Positions 1 to 8,070 of a stretch of DNA of 64,000 nucleotides are shown here, one piece after another (position 1 is the stretch's first letter; each line of letters opens with the position of its first letter). Source of the DNA: Desulfolithobacter dissulfuricans (lineage in GTDB: Bacteria; Desulfobacterota; Desulfobulbia; Desulfobulbales; Desulfobulbaceae). Both the position numbers and the translations under genes were made by a program. Where the stretch lies: NCBI RefSeq assembly GCF_025998535.1, contig NZ_AP024233.1, positions 2,178,001 to 2,242,000 on the forward strand. Reading direction: 5' to 3'. The notes beneath the pieces were generated by a model. It had not been told where the DNA came from, searched no databases, and saw only the letters and a list, made by a program, of their open reading frames with translations.

Positions 1-715
<715 letters not shown>

Positions 716-716
716 G

Positions 717-742
717 AAAAAAAACCCCGAATTCGGGGCTGA
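717..742 (-). terminator. Rho-independent terminator
   Basis: Read on the minus strand, a CCCCGAATTCGGGG hairpin (725-738) is followed by eight T residues (complement of 717-724). It lies about 40 bases after the stop of the exported protein gene at 778-1371 and would end that transcript before purA. Confidence 0.85.
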
Positions 743-777
743 AATCACCGGTGAAGAGAAAAAGCAGACAGGCAGCT

Positions 778-1371
778 CTACTGCTGACTACTCTGCATGA
801 ACTCCTGCAGAAGGGGATCGGAGGAGATGATGTAGTAGATGACCGCTGGCTCCTGGTCGTCGGCGCCGGCATTGGAAATGGTAATTGAGCTGGCGAACTT
901 GACCGTGGCCAGCACCTTGATGCTGCCGTCTTTCTTGGCAATGTTGAACTGGTCCTCGCTGATCTTGCCGTCCTTGTTCCAGGCCCAGTAGATCATCTTG
1001 TCATGGGCCATGGTGGTGGGCTCGCCAAACCGGTCAAGAAGCTCGACAATCATGGCCTTGACCTCCCCGGAACCGGCTTTTTCATTGCGGTGATACAGGG
1101 CCAGCACGGTGCCGTCCCTTTCTGCCGCTACAACCCCGGTTCCGCCATCCATGAACTTGATGGTGCCCGGGTAGGCGTCTTCCATGGCCGCATCCCTGGC
1201 CTTTTCCATCTGGGCGGCGGTCAGCTTTCTGCCAAGTATATAGTCACCGATGCCAAGACCGAGTCCGGCAACCGTCTCGACCTTTGAGGCAACAGCGCCT
1301 CCGGTGGAAGGCATCAGAAGAAACGAAGTCAACAACAGGGATACGAGACTGATGGTTTTGAAAAATTTCAT
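778..1371 (-). CDS. Exported protein of unknown function
   Basis: A 197-residue protein I do not recognise. Residues 1-26 form a Sec signal peptide: basic MKFFK, a hydrophobic stretch, and a likely cut after the small residues near GGAVA. The mature part has no cysteine or haem motif. It holds a glycine-rich segment (GLGLGIGDYILGR), a segment about regulatory-looking charge (AERDGTVLALYHRNEKAGSG) and a hydrophobic C-terminal part. The start ATG at 1371 has an AAGGAAAG ribosome site. It lies downstream of the hao-type operon but is separated from it by a terminator, so linkage to nitrogen metabolism is only positional. Another terminator follows it. Periplasmic location is inferred from the signal peptide. 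Confidence 0.75.
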   Translation of the reverse strand: MKFFKTISLVSLLLTSFLLMPSTGGAVASKVETVAGLGLGIGDYILGRKLTAAQMEKARDAAMEDAYPGTIKFMDGGTGVVAAERDGTVLALYHRNEKAGSGEVKAMIVELLDRFGEPTTMAHDKMIYWAWNKDGKISEDQFNIAKKDGSIKVLATVKFASSITISNAGADDQEPAVIYYIISSDPLLQEFMQSSQQ

Positions 1372-1399
1372 GATCAGGTTTTTCTTTCCTTTCCGTGGT

Positions 1400-1438
1400 A
1401 AAAAAGTCCCCGGACTGCGGAGGGCACAGCCCGGGGAC
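1400..1438 (-). terminator. Rho-independent terminator after the hao-like gene
   Basis: On the minus strand a strong hairpin with GTCCCCGG / CCGGGGAC arms (1406-1438) is followed by six T residues (complement of 1400-1405). It lies about 30 bases beyond the stop of the octahaem cytochrome gene and marks the end of that operon. Confidence 0.88.
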
Positions 1439-1468
1439 AGGATAGGCAGGTAAGATTCTATCTGCGGT

Positions 1469-3055
1469 TTACTGCTTATACCGGTCTGCCTGCTCGGCCT
1501 GGATAGCCTTCATGACGTCGGTCCCAAAACCTTCCTGGCGCCACTTGTGCTCGGGCCGGGACAGGATCTCGCCGATGGCCTTCTCGTACTTGGCGGTCAT
1601 GCCATGCTCGGTGGCCAGCTTCATCAGCTCGGGCAGGAACTTGAAGTAGAATACCTCGGCGACATCGTACATTCCATGCCAATGGGTGTAGTCCGGTCCC
1701 TGCATGGCTGCACCGTGCCGGGCGCGCCGTCCCTGATGGTGCCACAGCTCCCACCAGTACCAGCCCAGGTCGGTATGGAAGGTGGAGCCCTTGATCAGGC
1801 CGTCCTTTTTGGCCATACCGTACAGTTTTTTGGCAGGCTTGGCGAATTTTTCGTTGTAGGTCACAACCAGGGCGTCGAACTGCTTGTAGAAGTTATCTAC
1901 CTGCTGCATGCCGTGACAGGACTTGCAGACACCCTTCATGTTGTTACGCCGGTCCTCCCAGGAGATAACCTTCTCGACCTGCTTCTCGGCGCTGATCTTT
2001 TTCCACTTGCCGTTCTCGATAACAAAGGTCTTGTAGGTTGCCTTCTGGCCGGGCTGCGGCGGAATCTCGCCCGGAATGTCAGCCACGGTGCCGTCGGTGA
2101 AGATGGCCCGATTCAGCTTGACAGACACTTTCGGACGCAGGGTCCAGGAAATACGGTCACCAACGTTATGGGTGTTCTGGGCAATGCCGCCATCCAGCTT
2201 CACGTAGGAACCCATGTGACAGGTGGAACAGGTCGGGGCGGTGTAGTAATCCTTACCCAGTACCCAGGTGCCGTTCTTGAGGATGTTCATACCGTTCATA
2301 CCACCCTCACGGACCGCGGAGTAGTAGGCAATACCGTGCTTGGACTCCTCGTAAACCTCTTTCTGCGGATGGTCCGGGCCGAGATGACACTTGCCGCAGT
2401 TCTCCGGCTGACGGGCAACCGAAGAGCGGAAGGAATGCTTGGAATGGCAGGCCATACAGGAACCCTTGGTTCCGTCCGGGTTGAGCCGGCCAATACCGGT
2501 ATTGGGCCAGGTCATGGGATCAAGCATTACAGCCTTGGCTTCGTTCTTGAGCGGCTTGCCGTCCTTGCCCTTGAGTACCTTGACCACGGAACCGTGACAC
2601 TGCCAGCAGCCGTTGGCGGCGTCGGCCTTGTCTTCCATGGAGCAGATAACCTCACCCAGGACGTTGTCCAGGGAAGCCATAATCTGGCCGGCGGTGGCAT
2701 GATGGGAGTTCACCATCTCTTTTACCTCGCGCTCATGGCAGTACCCACAGTCACGCGGCGAGAGAATGGTCTTGATGAAGGCGCCCTCGTGCTCGTAACC
2801 GAGCGCATCACCCTTGTCGGCGGCATGGCAGTTGTAACAGCCGATCTGGCCGTCCTTGGCAGCCGCATGGGGCGAATGCTGCCACTGCTTGACCAGGGAA
2901 CCGTTTTCCTTGAGATGGCAGTTGACGCACTTGACGTTTATTGCCTTTGCTTCCTTGTTCTGGGTATCCTTGGACTGCTCGGTGGTCGCGTATGCGGCGC
3001 CGGCGGCAAAGAGTCCCAGGACAACCATGCAAAATGTTTTTTTCAAATGTTTCAT
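1469..3055 (-). CDS. hao: Octahaem cytochrome c, hydroxylamine oxidoreductase (HAO) family
   Basis: Periplasmic multihaem enzyme of 528 residues. A Sec signal peptide (about 1-23) precedes eight CXXCH haem sites with Cys at about 43, 73, 103, 150, 200, 220, 276 and 377, the count and spread of the HAO family. The C-terminal segment WWELWHHQGRRARHG then GPDYTHWHG (about 434-461) is a family block. In anaerobes such proteins are thought to work in reverse, reducing nitrite or hydroxylamine; no nrfA is in this window. The frame extends 52 codons further upstream, but the ATG at 3055 has an AGGAGG site and directly precedes the signal peptide. It is last in an operon with a tetrahaem cytochrome, ferredoxin and NrfD, under a sigma-54 promoter. 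Octahaem tetrathionate reductase is a less likely alternative. Reaction direction cannot be read from sequence. Confidence 0.88.
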   Translation of the reverse strand: MKHLKKTFCMVVLGLFAAGAAYATTEQSKDTQNKEAKAINVKCVNCHLKENGSLVKQWQHSPHAAAKDGQIGCYNCHAADKGDALGYEHEGAFIKTILSPRDCGYCHEREVKEMVNSHHATAGQIMASLDNVLGEVICSMEDKADAANGCWQCHGSVVKVLKGKDGKPLKNEAKAVMLDPMTWPNTGIGRLNPDGTKGSCMACHSKHSFRSSVARQPENCGKCHLGPDHPQKEVYEESKHGIAYYSAVREGGMNGMNILKNGTWVLGKDYYTAPTCSTCHMGSYVKLDGGIAQNTHNVGDRISWTLRPKVSVKLNRAIFTDGTVADIPGEIPPQPGQKATYKTFVIENGKWKKISAEKQVEKVISWEDRRNNMKGVCKSCHGMQQVDNFYKQFDALVVTYNEKFAKPAKKLYGMAKKDGLIKGSTFHTDLGWYWWELWHHQGRRARHGAAMQGPDYTHWHGMYDVAEVFYFKFLPELMKLATEHGMTAKYEKAIGEILSRPEHKWRQEGFGTDVMKAIQAEQADRYKQ

Positions 3056-3210
3056 ACAGTTTCCTCCTGATATGGAACTTCGTTGGGCAATCCTCTGATG
3101 GACCACCAGGTCCACCTGCAAAGTGTTTTTCTCTGCAGCTTCACCTCCTTTGTCTCTACGTTCAACAACCTCCTTGCAGTTATGTGTCTTTTTTTCTTGA
3201 TTACGGGCCA

Positions 3211-4416
3211 TTATTCCCCTGAGGCGGCGGACCCGGAGACATACGGATCATCTTCCTGCCAGAAGGGGAAAACCTTGCTCAGTATATAGAGAATCACCAG
3301 GGGCAGAACCATGATGATGATGGCCGGCAAAATACCTTCCTTTTCAAGCCACTGGGGCTGAAAGATCACCGAGCCGCGCTCGCTCTTGGACATGAGCTGG
3401 CCGCCGATGACCACGTTCCACCGCATGAGCAGAACCTGGAACAGGATCATCAGGGAGACCACCGGGGCCAGGAACTTGACCAGGCCATCCCCGATCCTGA
3501 AGAGGTTCATGAAGGTCAGGATAAAAAACGGGATCACAGAGAAGATGCCCACCTGCAGGACCCAGAAGCTAATGTACAGCGGTCCCCAGTAAAGTTCGTG
3601 CAGGGCATGCCAGTGATGGGTGGCCATATAGGCATGGGAGAAGAGCTCCAGCATCTCGAAGGTGAAGTCGAGGATGAAAAACCCCCACAGATACTTGATG
3701 CAGGTGCGGATACATTCCAGGTCCACCGGCCTCCCCTTGATCTTCATGATGAACATGTAGGCCACGATGATACCGGCGATACCGGAGACACAGGCAGAGA
3801 GGAGAAAGATTACCGGCATGAGCGGCGTGGCCCACATGGGGTTGGCCTTGACCCCGCCAAAGATAAAACCGACATAACCGTGGAGCACACAGGCCATGGG
3901 GATACCCAATCCGGCGAGGAAGGAGATGATCTTGTGGTCGAGATGCAGGGACCGGGACGACAGGTTGTCGCTCCCGATGCTGAGCACGTTATAGACCGTG
4001 CGCATGAAACCGGTGGCCTGATCCTTGAGCACCACCAGGGTAGGCCGGTAAATGAAGAGGATCTCCAGGATCAGGACAATGGCATAGGCGGAGTAGATGT
4101 ATCCGAACCCGGCCATTGCCGAGGTGGGACTCGGAGTGAGCATCATATTGAAGGCCCGCTCGGGATGACCAAGATGGTTCAGAAGCGGCAGGGTCGCACA
4201 GGCCAGGAAGGCCAGAGCGAAAACCAGGGAAAAGCGGGCAATGGGCTTCAAGGCCTTGACATGGAAGACATGATAGAGCGAGGAGACAATAAAGGCCCCT
4301 GCAACGATCCCGGTGATATAGGGATAGAGAACGATCATCAGGCTCCAGTGCACATGGAGATCGTTGGGAAACGCGTATCCGATGGCGCCGGTGGCCGTTT
4401 CAGCAAGTCCGTGCAT
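3211..4416 (-). CDS. nrfD: NrfD/PsrC-family quinone-interacting membrane subunit
   Basis: Integral membrane protein of 401 residues with about eight to ten hydrophobic helices and the family's early block, in which a glycine-rich helix (YITGIVAGAFIVSSLYHV) is followed by NHLGHPERAFNMM at about residues 79-91. NrfD proteins exchange electrons with the quinone pool and pass them to a ferredoxin-like partner. The ATG at 4416 overlaps the ferredoxin stop by one base (TAATG), so the two are probably translationally coupled, and a GGGAGG site lies just upstream. With the ferredoxin and the tetrahaem cytochrome it is likely to feed menaquinol electrons to the octahaem enzyme encoded next. A 155-base gap separates it from that gene. 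Confidence 0.92.
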   Translation of the reverse strand: MHGLAETATGAIGYAFPNDLHVHWSLMIVLYPYITGIVAGAFIVSSLYHVFHVKALKPIARFSLVFALAFLACATLPLLNHLGHPERAFNMMLTPSPTSAMAGFGYIYSAYAIVLILEILFIYRPTLVVLKDQATGFMRTVYNVLSIGSDNLSSRSLHLDHKIISFLAGLGIPMACVLHGYVGFIFGGVKANPMWATPLMPVIFLLSACVSGIAGIIVAYMFIMKIKGRPVDLECIRTCIKYLWGFFILDFTFEMLELFSHAYMATHHWHALHELYWGPLYISFWVLQVGIFSVIPFFILTFMNLFRIGDGLVKFLAPVVSLMILFQVLLMRWNVVIGGQLMSKSERGSVIFQPQWLEKEGILPAIIIMVLPLVILYILSKVFPFWQEDDPYVSGSAASGE

Positions 4417-5216
4417 TAGACAACCTCCCTTCTCAGGCCCACGTAGTGGAGCGAGGGCTTGTTGCCCATGCCCGGTTTCAGTACAGACACCACGTGTGGC
4501 TGATGCAAAATTTTGTATACTTCCGAATTTCTGTCGTTCACATCACCGAACTTGCGCGCCTGGACCGGGCAGACGTTGACGCAGGCCGGCAGGAGTCCCT
4601 TGCGGACCCGGTGGTAGCACCAGGTACACTTGTCGGCGGTCTTGGTTTTCGGATTGATGAAACGCACTGAGTAGGGACAGGCCTGAACACAATAGGAGCA
4701 GGCCACGCACCGTTTCTGGTCGATCAGGACAAAACCGTCCTTGGTCTGATAGGTGGCCCCCACCGGACAGACCTGGACACAGGACGGCTTTTCACACATG
4801 TTGCAGAGCTTGGGGACAAAAAAGGTATCCCGCACCGGATGGGGAATATCGGTGCGTGGTTTCTGGTAACCGTCCAGCCCACCGTTGGGTGAATCGACAT
4901 AGACATTGTCATGGTCGTCGATCACGTAGCGCTCCACCCAGGTGCGGTAGTTGCCGTCCGGTACCTGGTACTCGTTCTTGTCGGCCACACAGCAGGAGCC
5001 GCAGCCGATACAGCGGGTGATATCGACGATAAAGACGAACTTCTTCCCCTTGATAAAGGGACCTTCCTGCTCCCGCATCCCGGGAATCTGTTCGGGAACG
5101 TCCATGGCCCCAGCAGGAATCACAAGGAGCAGCGACCCGGCGATGGTTCCGCCAAGCACCTTCTTGATAAAGGCCCGCCGGTCCCGGCTTATCTCAGACT
5201 GAATTGCATCCATCAT
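4416..5216 (-). CDS. nrfC: Tat-exported ferredoxin-like subunit with four [4Fe-4S] clusters (NrfC/PsrB type)
   Basis: A 266-residue electron-transfer subunit. The N-terminus has a twin-arginine motif (SRDRRAFIKK) followed by a hydrophobic stretch ending in PAGAMD, so it should be exported folded by Tat. Cysteine groups CIGCGSC, CNMCEKPSCVQVCP, CVACSYCVQACP and CTWCYH with CVNVCP make four cubane clusters. The frame is open for 25 more codons, but the ATG at 5216 is preceded by AGGAGG at a spacing of seven and overlaps the stop of the upstream cytochrome (ATGA), so it is preferred; the next codon is also ATG. It is expected to dock on the periplasmic side of the NrfD protein encoded just downstream. 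Confidence 0.92.
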   Translation of the reverse strand: MMDAIQSEISRDRRAFIKKVLGGTIAGSLLLVIPAGAMDVPEQIPGMREQEGPFIKGKKFVFIVDITRCIGCGSCCVADKNEYQVPDGNYRTWVERYVIDDHDNVYVDSPNGGLDGYQKPRTDIPHPVRDTFFVPKLCNMCEKPSCVQVCPVGATYQTKDGFVLIDQKRCVACSYCVQACPYSVRFINPKTKTADKCTWCYHRVRKGLLPACVNVCPVQARKFGDVNDRNSEVYKILHQPHVVSVLKPGMGNKPSLHYVGLRREVV

Positions 5217-5761
5217 TTGCTTTCCTCCTCGACACCGACAATGGCCCTGGCCTCCAGTACCCACATCATCGGCGAGTGGACATTGTGACACTGGTTACAG
5301 TTATGATCCGTGCGCACATGCTTCTGCTCCAGATGCTCCGGCATGGAAATCATCTTGATGGCCTCTTTGGGCCGGGCCCTGATAATCTTGTTATGACAGC
5401 GCAGACAAAGGGTCTTGATCTCTTCGCCCTGCTTCTTGGGCAGTTTGGCAACGACCTTGCCGTCCTTCACATGATCGGCCACCGGCCCGTGACAGAACTC
5501 GCAGGAAACCGTGCGATGTATGCCCTCGAGATGCATTTCCCGGATATAGGGATGGCAGGAAAGACAGGCGGCGTTGGTGCCGTTGCGGATGGGCCGGTTG
5601 ACCTCGTCCTTGATGGCATCGGCGCGGTAATGGCCATACTTGCCAAAGGACTCGGGAATCACCATGGACCGGACCGTCACACCCACAACAGCGACAACGG
5701 CCAGGACCAGGACAATCCTGATCACATGTGTGTTGTATTTCGACTTATACTCTGGCTGCAC
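5213..5761 (-). CDS. Membrane-anchored tetrahaem cytochrome c (first gene of hao-like operon)
   Basis: A 182-residue protein with one uncleaved N-terminal helix (about 13-31, IRIVLVLAVVAVVGVTV) and four CXXCH sites (CLSCH, CEFCH, CLRCH, CNQCH), so it should be held at the outer face of the membrane. It probably shuttles electrons between the quinol-oxidising ferredoxin/NrfD pair and the octahaem enzyme, the place taken by HaoC/NrfH-type cytochromes in related clusters. The start is GTG at 5761 with a GGGAGG site five bases away. The stop overlaps the ferredoxin start. It is the promoter-proximal gene, with a sigma-54 element about 60 bases upstream. Confidence 0.88.
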   Translation of the reverse strand: MQPEYKSKYNTHVIRIVLVLAVVAVVGVTVRSMVIPESFGKYGHYRADAIKDEVNRPIRNGTNAACLSCHPYIREMHLEGIHRTVSCEFCHGPVADHVKDGKVVAKLPKKQGEEIKTLCLRCHNKIIRARPKEAIKMISMPEHLEQKHVRTDHNCNQCHNVHSPMMWVLEARAIVGVEEESK

Positions 5762-5821
5762 GTGAACCTCCCTGAAACTGGACTGCTTGAACCTCGGGTT
5801 ACAGTGGGTTTTCCCTATATA

Positions 5822-5837
5822 AGCAAGCCCTGTTCCA
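5822..5837 (-). promoter_or_regulatory. Sigma-54 (-24/-12) promoter of the hao-like operon
   Basis: Minus strand TGGAACAGGGCTTGCT: GG and GC are 12 bases apart as sigma-54 requires, matching TGGCAC-N5-TTGCW at nearly all informative positions. It lies 61 bases upstream of the GTG start of the tetrahaem cytochrome. It needs an activator ATPase bound upstream, and two palindromic sites are found there. Confidence 0.85.
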
Positions 5838-5889
5838 TATTCTTTTTTTCTTTTTTTTCAACACATTGCAATCCATACCAAATTGGATA

Positions 5890-5938
5890 GTTACCCGCCG
5901 GTAACACAAGGAAGCATATGGCGTTACCGATGGGTAAC
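5890..5938. promoter_or_regulatory. Tandem palindromic activator sites (GTTACC-N4-GGTAAC)
   Basis: Two perfect 16-bp palindromes: GTTACCCGCCGGTAAC at 5890-5905 and GTTACCGATGGGTAAC at 5923-5938. Their centres are 33 bp apart, about three helical turns, so both face the same side of the DNA. The near site starts 53 bp upstream of the sigma-54 element. The same pair with the same spacing is found at 29257-29305 before the nap operon. They are probably sites for an NtrC-type regulator. Confidence 0.82.
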
Positions 5939-6042
5939 CCGGGCTTTATCTCAAAATCGACCGCATGGCGGAAGGGCAAAATGCAATGAAAGTGGACGTA
6001 TGGGTGCCTTGAAAATACAATTTTGCAAGGTTGCCTTACGGG

Positions 6043-6056
6043 TTGACCTAGATCAA
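6043..6056. promoter_or_regulatory. FNR/CRP-family-like operator
   Basis: TTGACCTAGATCAA is a near-perfect inverted repeat of the FNR/HcpR type (TTGAC-N4-ATCAA) located 96 bases before the ygbA-like start. Members of this regulator family control nitrogen-oxide stress genes in many anaerobes. The match is by eye to a short motif, so it remains tentative. Confidence 0.45.
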
Positions 6057-6151
6057 GGCGCAAACCGACAAAACAGCTACCATGGACTGGTAAAACCCTA
6101 TTCCGTGATTATTTTATTTCCAGAAACGATCCCTGAAATACGAGGCTGAAG

Positions 6152-6508
6152 ATGGCAAAACAATTCAGTTCAAAACGGATGCAGCGCGAGGCCAGAACCG
6201 TGGAGGTGATGATCCGCCGCTATTGTCGGGACAAACATGGGAGTGGTCAGGGGGAGCTATGCGACCAGTGCCAGGAACTGCTTGACTACGCCTATCTGCG
6301 TCTTACGCACTGTCCTTTCCAGGATGGCAAGACAACCTGCGGCAAGTGTCCGGTCCACTGTTACAAGCCGGGAATGAGACAAGAAATCCAGGAAGTCATG
6401 CGATATGTGGGGCCGAAAATGGTGCTCACCAACCCGCTGATGGCCCTGAGCCACGCCTTGGACGGGCTTCGCAGAAAACCGGTCAAACGGCGCTCCTCTG
6501 CTGCTTGA
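6152..6508 (+). CDS. ygbA: YgbA-like nitrosative-stress protein (nitrous oxide-stimulated promoter family)
   Basis: A 118-residue cytoplasmic protein matching the small YgbA family by its layout: basic N-terminus with RTVEVMIRRYC, then LCDQCQELLDYAYLRLTHCPF, a CGKCPVHCY cluster and a C-terminal MRYVGPKM-type helix. The eight or so cysteines suggest metal or Fe-S binding. In enteric bacteria the family is induced by nitric oxide and helps recovery from nitrosative stress; its biochemical role is not settled. It is transcribed away from the hao-like operon across a shared regulatory region, which fits a link to nitrite or NO. A weak GAGGCTGAAG stretch precedes the ATG. Confidence 0.8.
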   Translation: MAKQFSSKRMQREARTVEVMIRRYCRDKHGSGQGELCDQCQELLDYAYLRLTHCPFQDGKTTCGKCPVHCYKPGMRQEIQEVMRYVGPKMVLTNPLMALSHALDGLRRKPVKRRSSAA

Positions 6509-6746
6509 CACTGGTTGGCAAATCCCGTACAGTGTGGCAGATATCGGCCGGACTCCTCTTGGGGTCTGCTGCCGGACTGGTTTTCCCGGGCAGCGCCTTG
6601 GCCCTCACCCGGCCCTGCTGCCTTGACCGTCATGACCGGCTCCTGAAACCGGGGGCCAACTCAAACAAAAGAGTACGCTTCCACAGAGGAGCCCGGAGCT
6701 GCTCCAAGCGGTGGCCCCGGCCTCTGACTTCTGAATTCGGATACAT

Positions 6747-7253
6747 ATGTTTGGCATCGGACTTCCTGAAATGATCGTGATCCTGGCAGTGGCTCTCATC
6801 GTGGTGGGCCCTGACAAGCTGCCGGACCTGGCCCGGTCCCTTGCCAAGGGGGTCTTTGAGCTGAAGAAGACCATGAATGAAGTCAAGGCGAGCCTGACCG
6901 AGGAAAGCGAGGTGCTGGGAGAAGTCCACGGCGAACTGAAAAAAACCACCGCAGAGCTGCAGGAGCAGTTGCTTGACAACGAGACCCAGACCTGGAAACG
7001 CCCTGAACCGGAAACCCCGGAAGCGAACGATCTGGGAGTAATCGACCTTCAGCCGGTGGAACAGCGGCCCTGGGAAGCCGATGCCCTGACACCCCCGCCC
7101 GGCGACGCACCAGTGGAAGAAAAGGTGGGCGTCGACGCGGGAGATCAGCAGGATCCCGATGGTGAACCCGCGGCCACCGAGACTGAAATCGCCGCTGACA
7201 TGCCCCAACACCGCAACAAAGCAGACAAAACCACCCCCGACCAACCTGCATGA
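6747..7253 (+). CDS. tatB: Sec-independent translocase TatB/TatA-type subunit
   Basis: A 168-residue protein with the TatA/B arrangement: a short N-terminal membrane helix (about 2-21) beginning MFGIGLPEMIVI, the hinge GPDKLPDLAR, and an amphipathic helix, then a long acidic, proline-rich tail without predicted fold. The tail and the GIGLPE start favour TatB over TatA. It recruits twin-arginine substrates together with TatC, encoded by the next gene with a four-base ATGA overlap. Likely clients in this window are NapA, NapG, the hao-cluster ferredoxin and the Rieske protein. A tatA gene is not in the window. Confidence 0.88.
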   Translation: MFGIGLPEMIVILAVALIVVGPDKLPDLARSLAKGVFELKKTMNEVKASLTEESEVLGEVHGELKKTTAELQEQLLDNETQTWKRPEPETPEANDLGVIDLQPVEQRPWEADALTPPPGDAPVEEKVGVDAGDQQDPDGEPAATETEIAADMPQHRNKADKTTPDQPA

Positions 7254-7981
7254 TCGCAGCGCTCGAACATTTCGCCCCCCACCACAGAGAGTTGCGCCAG
7301 CGACTGATCCGCTGCTTTCTGGCCATGGGCGTCACCACGGTGATCGCCTATCTCTTCATAGATGAGCTGGCCGGCTTCTGCATGCAGCCCCTCTTTCATG
7401 CCTACCCCGATCTCCAGCGGCTGGTCTATACCAAGCTGACCGAGGCCTTTATCTCCTATCTCAAGCTGTCCTTCATGGTCGGCCTGCTGTTCAGCTCGCC
7501 GGTGATCCTCTATCAGCTGTGGATGTTTGTGGCCCCGGGATTGCTGGATCATGAAAGACGTATCGCCCGCCAGGTCATCATCTGGGCCACCATGCTCTTT
7601 GTCGCCGGCGGGCTGTTCGCCTATTTTGTCGTTCTGCCGCGCACCCTGATCTTTTTCATGAGTTATGCCGGTGACAACCTCCAGCCCATGCCCAAACTGG
7701 GACTCTACCTCACCTTTGTCGCCCGGATGGTCATGGCCTTTGGCATCGCCTTCGAGATTCCCTTTCTCATGGTCATGGCCGACCGGACCGGGCTGGTTCC
7801 CAGGCAGCATTTCAAGGCCAAGCGCAAGTATTTCTACCTGGCCATCGTCGTCCTGTCCTTCCTGCTCACCGCCGGTGACCCGACCGCCACGGTCCTGCTT
7901 GCCTTTCCGCTTTTCGGCCTCTATGAAGCCGGTATCATGGCAGGCAGAGTCTTTGGCAAAAACAGGAAAACGAAAAAGTAA
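7250..7981 (+). CDS. tatC: Sec-independent protein translocase TatC
   Basis: A 243-residue, six-helix membrane protein that binds the twin-arginine signal of folded cargo. Family marks include the N-terminal HHRELRQRL segment, the SYLKLSFMVGLLFSSPVILYQLW block and FEIPFLMVM. The ATG overlaps the tatB stop, so the two are co-translated. The product length is normal for the family. A long inverted repeat follows the stop, between this gene and the convergent TPR-methyltransferase gene. Confidence 0.96.
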   Translation: MIAALEHFAPHHRELRQRLIRCFLAMGVTTVIAYLFIDELAGFCMQPLFHAYPDLQRLVYTKLTEAFISYLKLSFMVGLLFSSPVILYQLWMFVAPGLLDHERRIARQVIIWATMLFVAGGLFAYFVVLPRTLIFFMSYAGDNLQPMPKLGLYLTFVARMVMAFGIAFEIPFLMVMADRTGLVPRQHFKAKRKYFYLAIVVLSFLLTAGDPTATVLLAFPLFGLYEAGIMAGRVFGKNRKTKK

Positions 7982-7982
7982 A

Positions 7983-8047
7983 ACCTGAATCCTGCAGTCG
8001 TCATGCGGTCTCGTCGCTCGAATGCCGGATAACGGCAGGATTCAGGT
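7983..8047. repeat. Inverted repeat between convergent genes (CCTGAATCC family)
   Basis: Perfect 13-bp arms ACCTGAATCCTGC (7983-7995) and GCAGGATTCAGGT (8035-8047) with a 39-base loop. No T-run follows on either strand, so it is not a classic terminator. CCTGAATCC also bounds a 229-bp element at 23155-23383, and CAGGATTCAGGT recurs near 60288-60299. Confidence 0.6.
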
Positions 8048-8070
8048 GAAAAGCCAATCGAGTCGCCCCG

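Noticed and set aside
1469-3055. Hydrazine dehydrogenase or anammox-type function for the octahaem protein
   Set aside because: No hydrazine synthase or other anammox genes are present, and the operon is built to deliver electrons to the enzyme.
1547-3070. 507-codon open frame on the plus strand opposite the octahaem cytochrome gene
   Set aside because: It is the mirror of a conserved haem protein in high-GC DNA, has no family likeness or ribosome site, and covers the hao-like gene completely.
5869-5883. Second sigma-54 box before the hao-like operon (TGGTATGGATTGCA on the minus strand)
   Set aside because: GG and GC are 10 rather than 12 bases apart; the element at 5822-5837 has the right spacing.
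6531-6774. Small exported peptide starting with GTG before tatB
   Set aside because: A signal-like hydrophobic stretch is visible, but there is no ribosome site and the frame overlaps the tatB start.
7983-8047. Terminator between tatC and the TPR-methyltransferase gene
   Set aside because: The arms are perfect but the loop is 39 bases and no T-run follows on either strand.
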